NCBI GenBank assembly: GCA_020724265.1 | Contig: DYHH01000011.1 | Location: 1-64,000 of the forward strand | Source of the DNA: Melioribacter roseus | GTDB lineage: Bacteria > Bacteroidota > Ignavibacteria > Ignavibacteriales > Melioribacteraceae | Direction of reading: 5' to 3' | Length of the DNA: 64,000 nt | Notes under the pieces: model-generated | The model's database searches: none | What the model was told of the DNA's origin: nothing | The model's input: only the letters and a program-made list of their open reading frames with translations | Shown here: in pieces, positions 61,879 to 64,000 of the stretch | How the letters are laid out: every line of letters starts with the position of its first letter | Position numbering within the stretch: position 1 is the stretch's first letter | Translations under genes and position numbers: made by a program

Positions 61879-64000
61879 ATGTTCAACAAAACGAAAATCA
61901 TACTTGTTTATGCTTTGTTTACCTCTATTCTATTAGGGCAGAATGTTAAAGAGCTTGATCTAAAATTAACATACAAATCGCTCCCATTCGGTTTAACTTC
62001 TTTGAAATCAGAATATGATCCGCATGTTTCACTTGCACTAAGCGGAGGCGGTGCTAGAGGTATTAGTCAGCTCGGAGTTTTAAAAGCCCTAAATGAATAC
62101 GGTATCGAAATAGATGAAATTATCGGTACCAGCATGGGCAGCATTGTAGGTGGACTTTATTCTGCAGGCTATTCACTTGATGCACTTGATTCTTTAATTA
62201 TACATGCACCCTGGCGAGACTTCTTTTCAATTGAAGAAACTAGCAGAAGAGAACTCTTTCTCGAGCAAAAAATTACATCGGATAAAGCAATTCTTGCACT
62301 TCGTCTTGACGGTTTTGAACCTGTAATTCCAACTGCTATTAACACCGGTCAACGAGTTTCAAATTTTCTTAACCTCTTAAGTTTAAATGCTCCGTTAAAT
62401 ACAATCAGCAATTTTAACGAACTACTTGTTTCATTCAAGGCAATTAGTACAAATCTTGTTACAGGTGAACCTTATATACTTGATGAAGGAACACTTGGAA
62501 TTGCAATGCGGGCAAGTTCCAGCGTTTCTTTGGTTCTTGAACCTGTAAATTTAGATTCTGTAATTCTGGTTGATGGAGGTTTGGTTGCAAATGTGCCTGT
62601 AAAAATAGCCAACGAACAAGGGGCAGACTATATTATTGCGGTTGATGCTACTAGTCCGCTAAGATCCGCTGAAGATCTTAAATATCCTTGGGAAGTAGCA
62701 GATCAGCTCGTGAGTATTCCCATGAGGATGATTAATGCAGAGCATTTACAAAAAGCTGATGTCATTATTTATCCGGCAATTAAAGAACATAAGAACAATG
62801 ATTTTACAAATCTTATCCCTCTGTTAGATTTCGGTTACCAATCAACAATAGAATCTATTGATAAAATCAAAAATGGTTTAAAGGAACTTTGGCTTAAGAG
62901 AATAGACCGCAATGATATCGCTTATAATAACATTTCAATTAAATGTGACGATTCCGAATTAAACAATTTTATAACAGAGCGGCTAAATAAAATTGATGAA
63001 ATTACTGAGGGCGAACTTATATATTTAATTGCACAATACCCGAACCTGGATGATTATAAAGATATTTCGGTAAATGTTCTGACTGATTCACTTTCAAATG
63101 TGTTTATAATATCTACGCAAAATAATCCGGTTATCGAAAATATCATTATAAAAGGCGCCAATCTTATTGATGCCGATTCGATTATAACCCATTCAATTTC
63201 TCTCAGAAATCGTTCATTTAATACAAAGAAAGTATTAGAAGTTTTTTTGAATATACTTCGGGAATATAGAAAACAAGGATTTTCTTTAGTTGGAATTTCT
63301 GATTACGTTTTTGAAAACGGCACATTAGAAATTTATATAGATGAACAAATAATTGACGAAATAAATGTTTTAGGTAATGAAAAGACAGCAAAAGAAATTA
63401 TTATAAGAGAACTTCCGTTTAAGTCCGGAAGTATATTTAAAAGTAAGGAAATTGAAGAAGGTCTTTCGAATTTAAGAAGCACTAATCTTTTTGAAAGAGT
63501 TGAATTTAAGCTTGAAAAAATCAACGGTAAGAATCTGCTGAACATTGAGGTAATTGAAAAACCTTCTTTAATGCTTCGGTTTGGACTTAGAATAGATAAT
63601 GAATACTTTTCTCAAATTTCATTCGATCTACGGGATGAAAATATGATGGGTATCGGTACGGAAGTTGGCTTAATTTTTTCTGGCGGAATTAGAAATCAAT
63701 CGCTGGCTATTGAGCATAGGGCAAACCGTGTCTTTAATACGTATTTAACATATAGAATAAAAGGTTTTTATGAAAGTCGAGATATAAATACTTACCAAGA
63801 TGATTCGACCGGTAGTGACAAGAGATTCAAGCGTTCTAAACTAGGTGAATATTCTCAAAGTTATCTCGGAGGTTCAATCGGAGTAGGTGCTCAACTGGAA
63901 AAACTCGGCAATCTAATTTTTGAAGGGAAATATCAAAGAGATAGAATTATTTCAAAAGAAGAATTTCCATCACACGACACTTACTCTGTAAACATAACGG
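61879..64000 (+). CDS. Patatin-like phospholipase fused to POTRA and Omp85 barrel (cut by window edge)
   Basis: At least 707 residues are read and the frame is open at 64000. I chose the ATG at 61879 because the signal peptide (MFNKTKIILVYALFTSILLG) begins there; a TTG at 61849 is possible. The patatin domain has the oxyanion loop SLALSGGGARG, Ser85 in GTSMGS, and Asp232 in VDGGLVANVP. POTRA-like repeats (INVLGNEKTAKEIIIRELPF, SIFKSKEIEEGLSNLRSTN) and the start of an Omp85-type barrel (LMLRFGLRIDNEYFSQISF) follow. This is the PlpD or RssA-type V autotransporter class, which displays a lipase at the surface or in the periplasm. Confidence 0.92.
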   Translation, partial: MFNKTKIILVYALFTSILLGQNVKELDLKLTYKSLPFGLTSLKSEYDPHVSLALSGGGARGISQLGVLKALNEYGIEIDEIIGTSMGSIVGGLYSAGYSLDALDSLIIHAPWRDFFSIEETSRRELFLEQKITSDKAILALRLDGFEPVIPTAINTGQRVSNFLNLLSLNAPLNTISNFNELLVSFKAISTNLVTGEPYILDEGTLGIAMRASSSVSLVLEPVNLDSVILVDGGLVANVPVKIANEQGADYIIAVDATSPLRSAEDLKYPWEVADQLVSIPMRMINAEHLQKADVIIYPAIKEHKNNDFTNLIPLLDFGYQSTIESIDKIKNGLKELWLKRIDRNDIAYNNISIKCDDSELNNFITERLNKIDEITEGELIYLIAQYPNLDDYKDISVNVLTDSLSNVFIISTQNNPVIENIIIKGANLIDADSIITHSISLRNRSFNTKKVLEVFLNILREYRKQGFSLVGISDYVFENGTLEIYIDEQIIDEINVLGNEKTAKEIIIRELPFKSGSIFKSKEIEEGLSNLRSTNLFERVEFKLEKINGKNLLNIEVIEKPSLMLRFGLRIDNEYFSQISFDLRDENMMGIGTEVGLIFSGGIRNQSLAIEHRANRVFNTYLTYRIKGFYESRDINTYQDDSTGSDKRFKRSKLGEYSQSYLGGSIGVGAQLEKLGNLIFEGKYQRDRIISKEEFPSHDTYSVNIT

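Overview
The window is a gene-dense, AT-rich stretch of a chromosome from a Bacteroidota/Ignavibacteria-type bacterium (Ignavibacteriales or Melioribacteraceae is my best guess). The evidence is six secreted proteins ending in the T9SS sorting module (NYPNPFNPTT followed by LxVYDxLGxE and a K-K-M-x-L-x-R/K tail), Ala-Gln signal-peptide ends, two-subunit M16 peptidases and Reg_prop sensor kinases. No rRNA, tRNA, CRISPR array or intact insertion sequence was seen.

Layout. 1-4661: a giant multidomain surface protein behind a leader whose hairpin masks the ribosome binding site. 4747-20400: mixed metabolic and envelope genes, including a GH18-like protein, isoaspartyl peptidase, DUF1015-serC, diaminopropionate ammonia-lyase, a class D beta-lactamase, class II aldolase, a divergent TrpF-like protein and a peroxiredoxin. 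A small beta-barrel gene at 12516 appears to start with ATT. 20576-28093: one long plus-strand run with Trm112, a GlcD-type FAD oxidase, a TPR protein, ClpX, a secreted protein, an FAH-family protein, a rhodanese lipoprotein and an ArsC/Spx-like protein. 28048-37422: minus-strand genes for a large sensor kinase, a HAD hydrolase, an M16 peptidase pair, an EamA exporter and TrhO. 37507-44502: a plus-strand run with YciI-like, SpoIID/LytB, glycosyltransferase, BatA/VWA, HflX and MOSC proteins.

44558-47400 is a small accessory island with a DUF3800 gene, a compact minus-strand small-RNA candidate with its own promoter and terminator, and an AlbA/Schlafen-type ATPase. The ATPase gene lies between a 15-codon fossil of the hutH 5' end and intact hutH, which share a 16-bp direct repeat. 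hutH and an aldo/keto reductase follow, then a 24-bp perfect inverted repeat. 50157-56566 holds four T9SS-exported proteins, two of them tandem paralogues. 56681-58809 is a three-gene unit (AmgK-like kinase, stand-alone RapZ C-terminal domain, MurU-like nucleotidyltransferase) that suggests amino-sugar or cell-wall recycling. 59208-64000 is the conserved rpmH-rnpA-yidD-yidC cluster, preceded by a structured leader or small RNA and followed by a patatin/POTRA gene cut by the window edge.

The most interesting non-coding signals are the minus-strand RNA beside DUF3800, Shine-Dalgarno-masking leaders on two T9SS genes, seven-base repeats that occur both between genes and inside T9SS sorting modules, and the hutH duplication around the ATPase gene.
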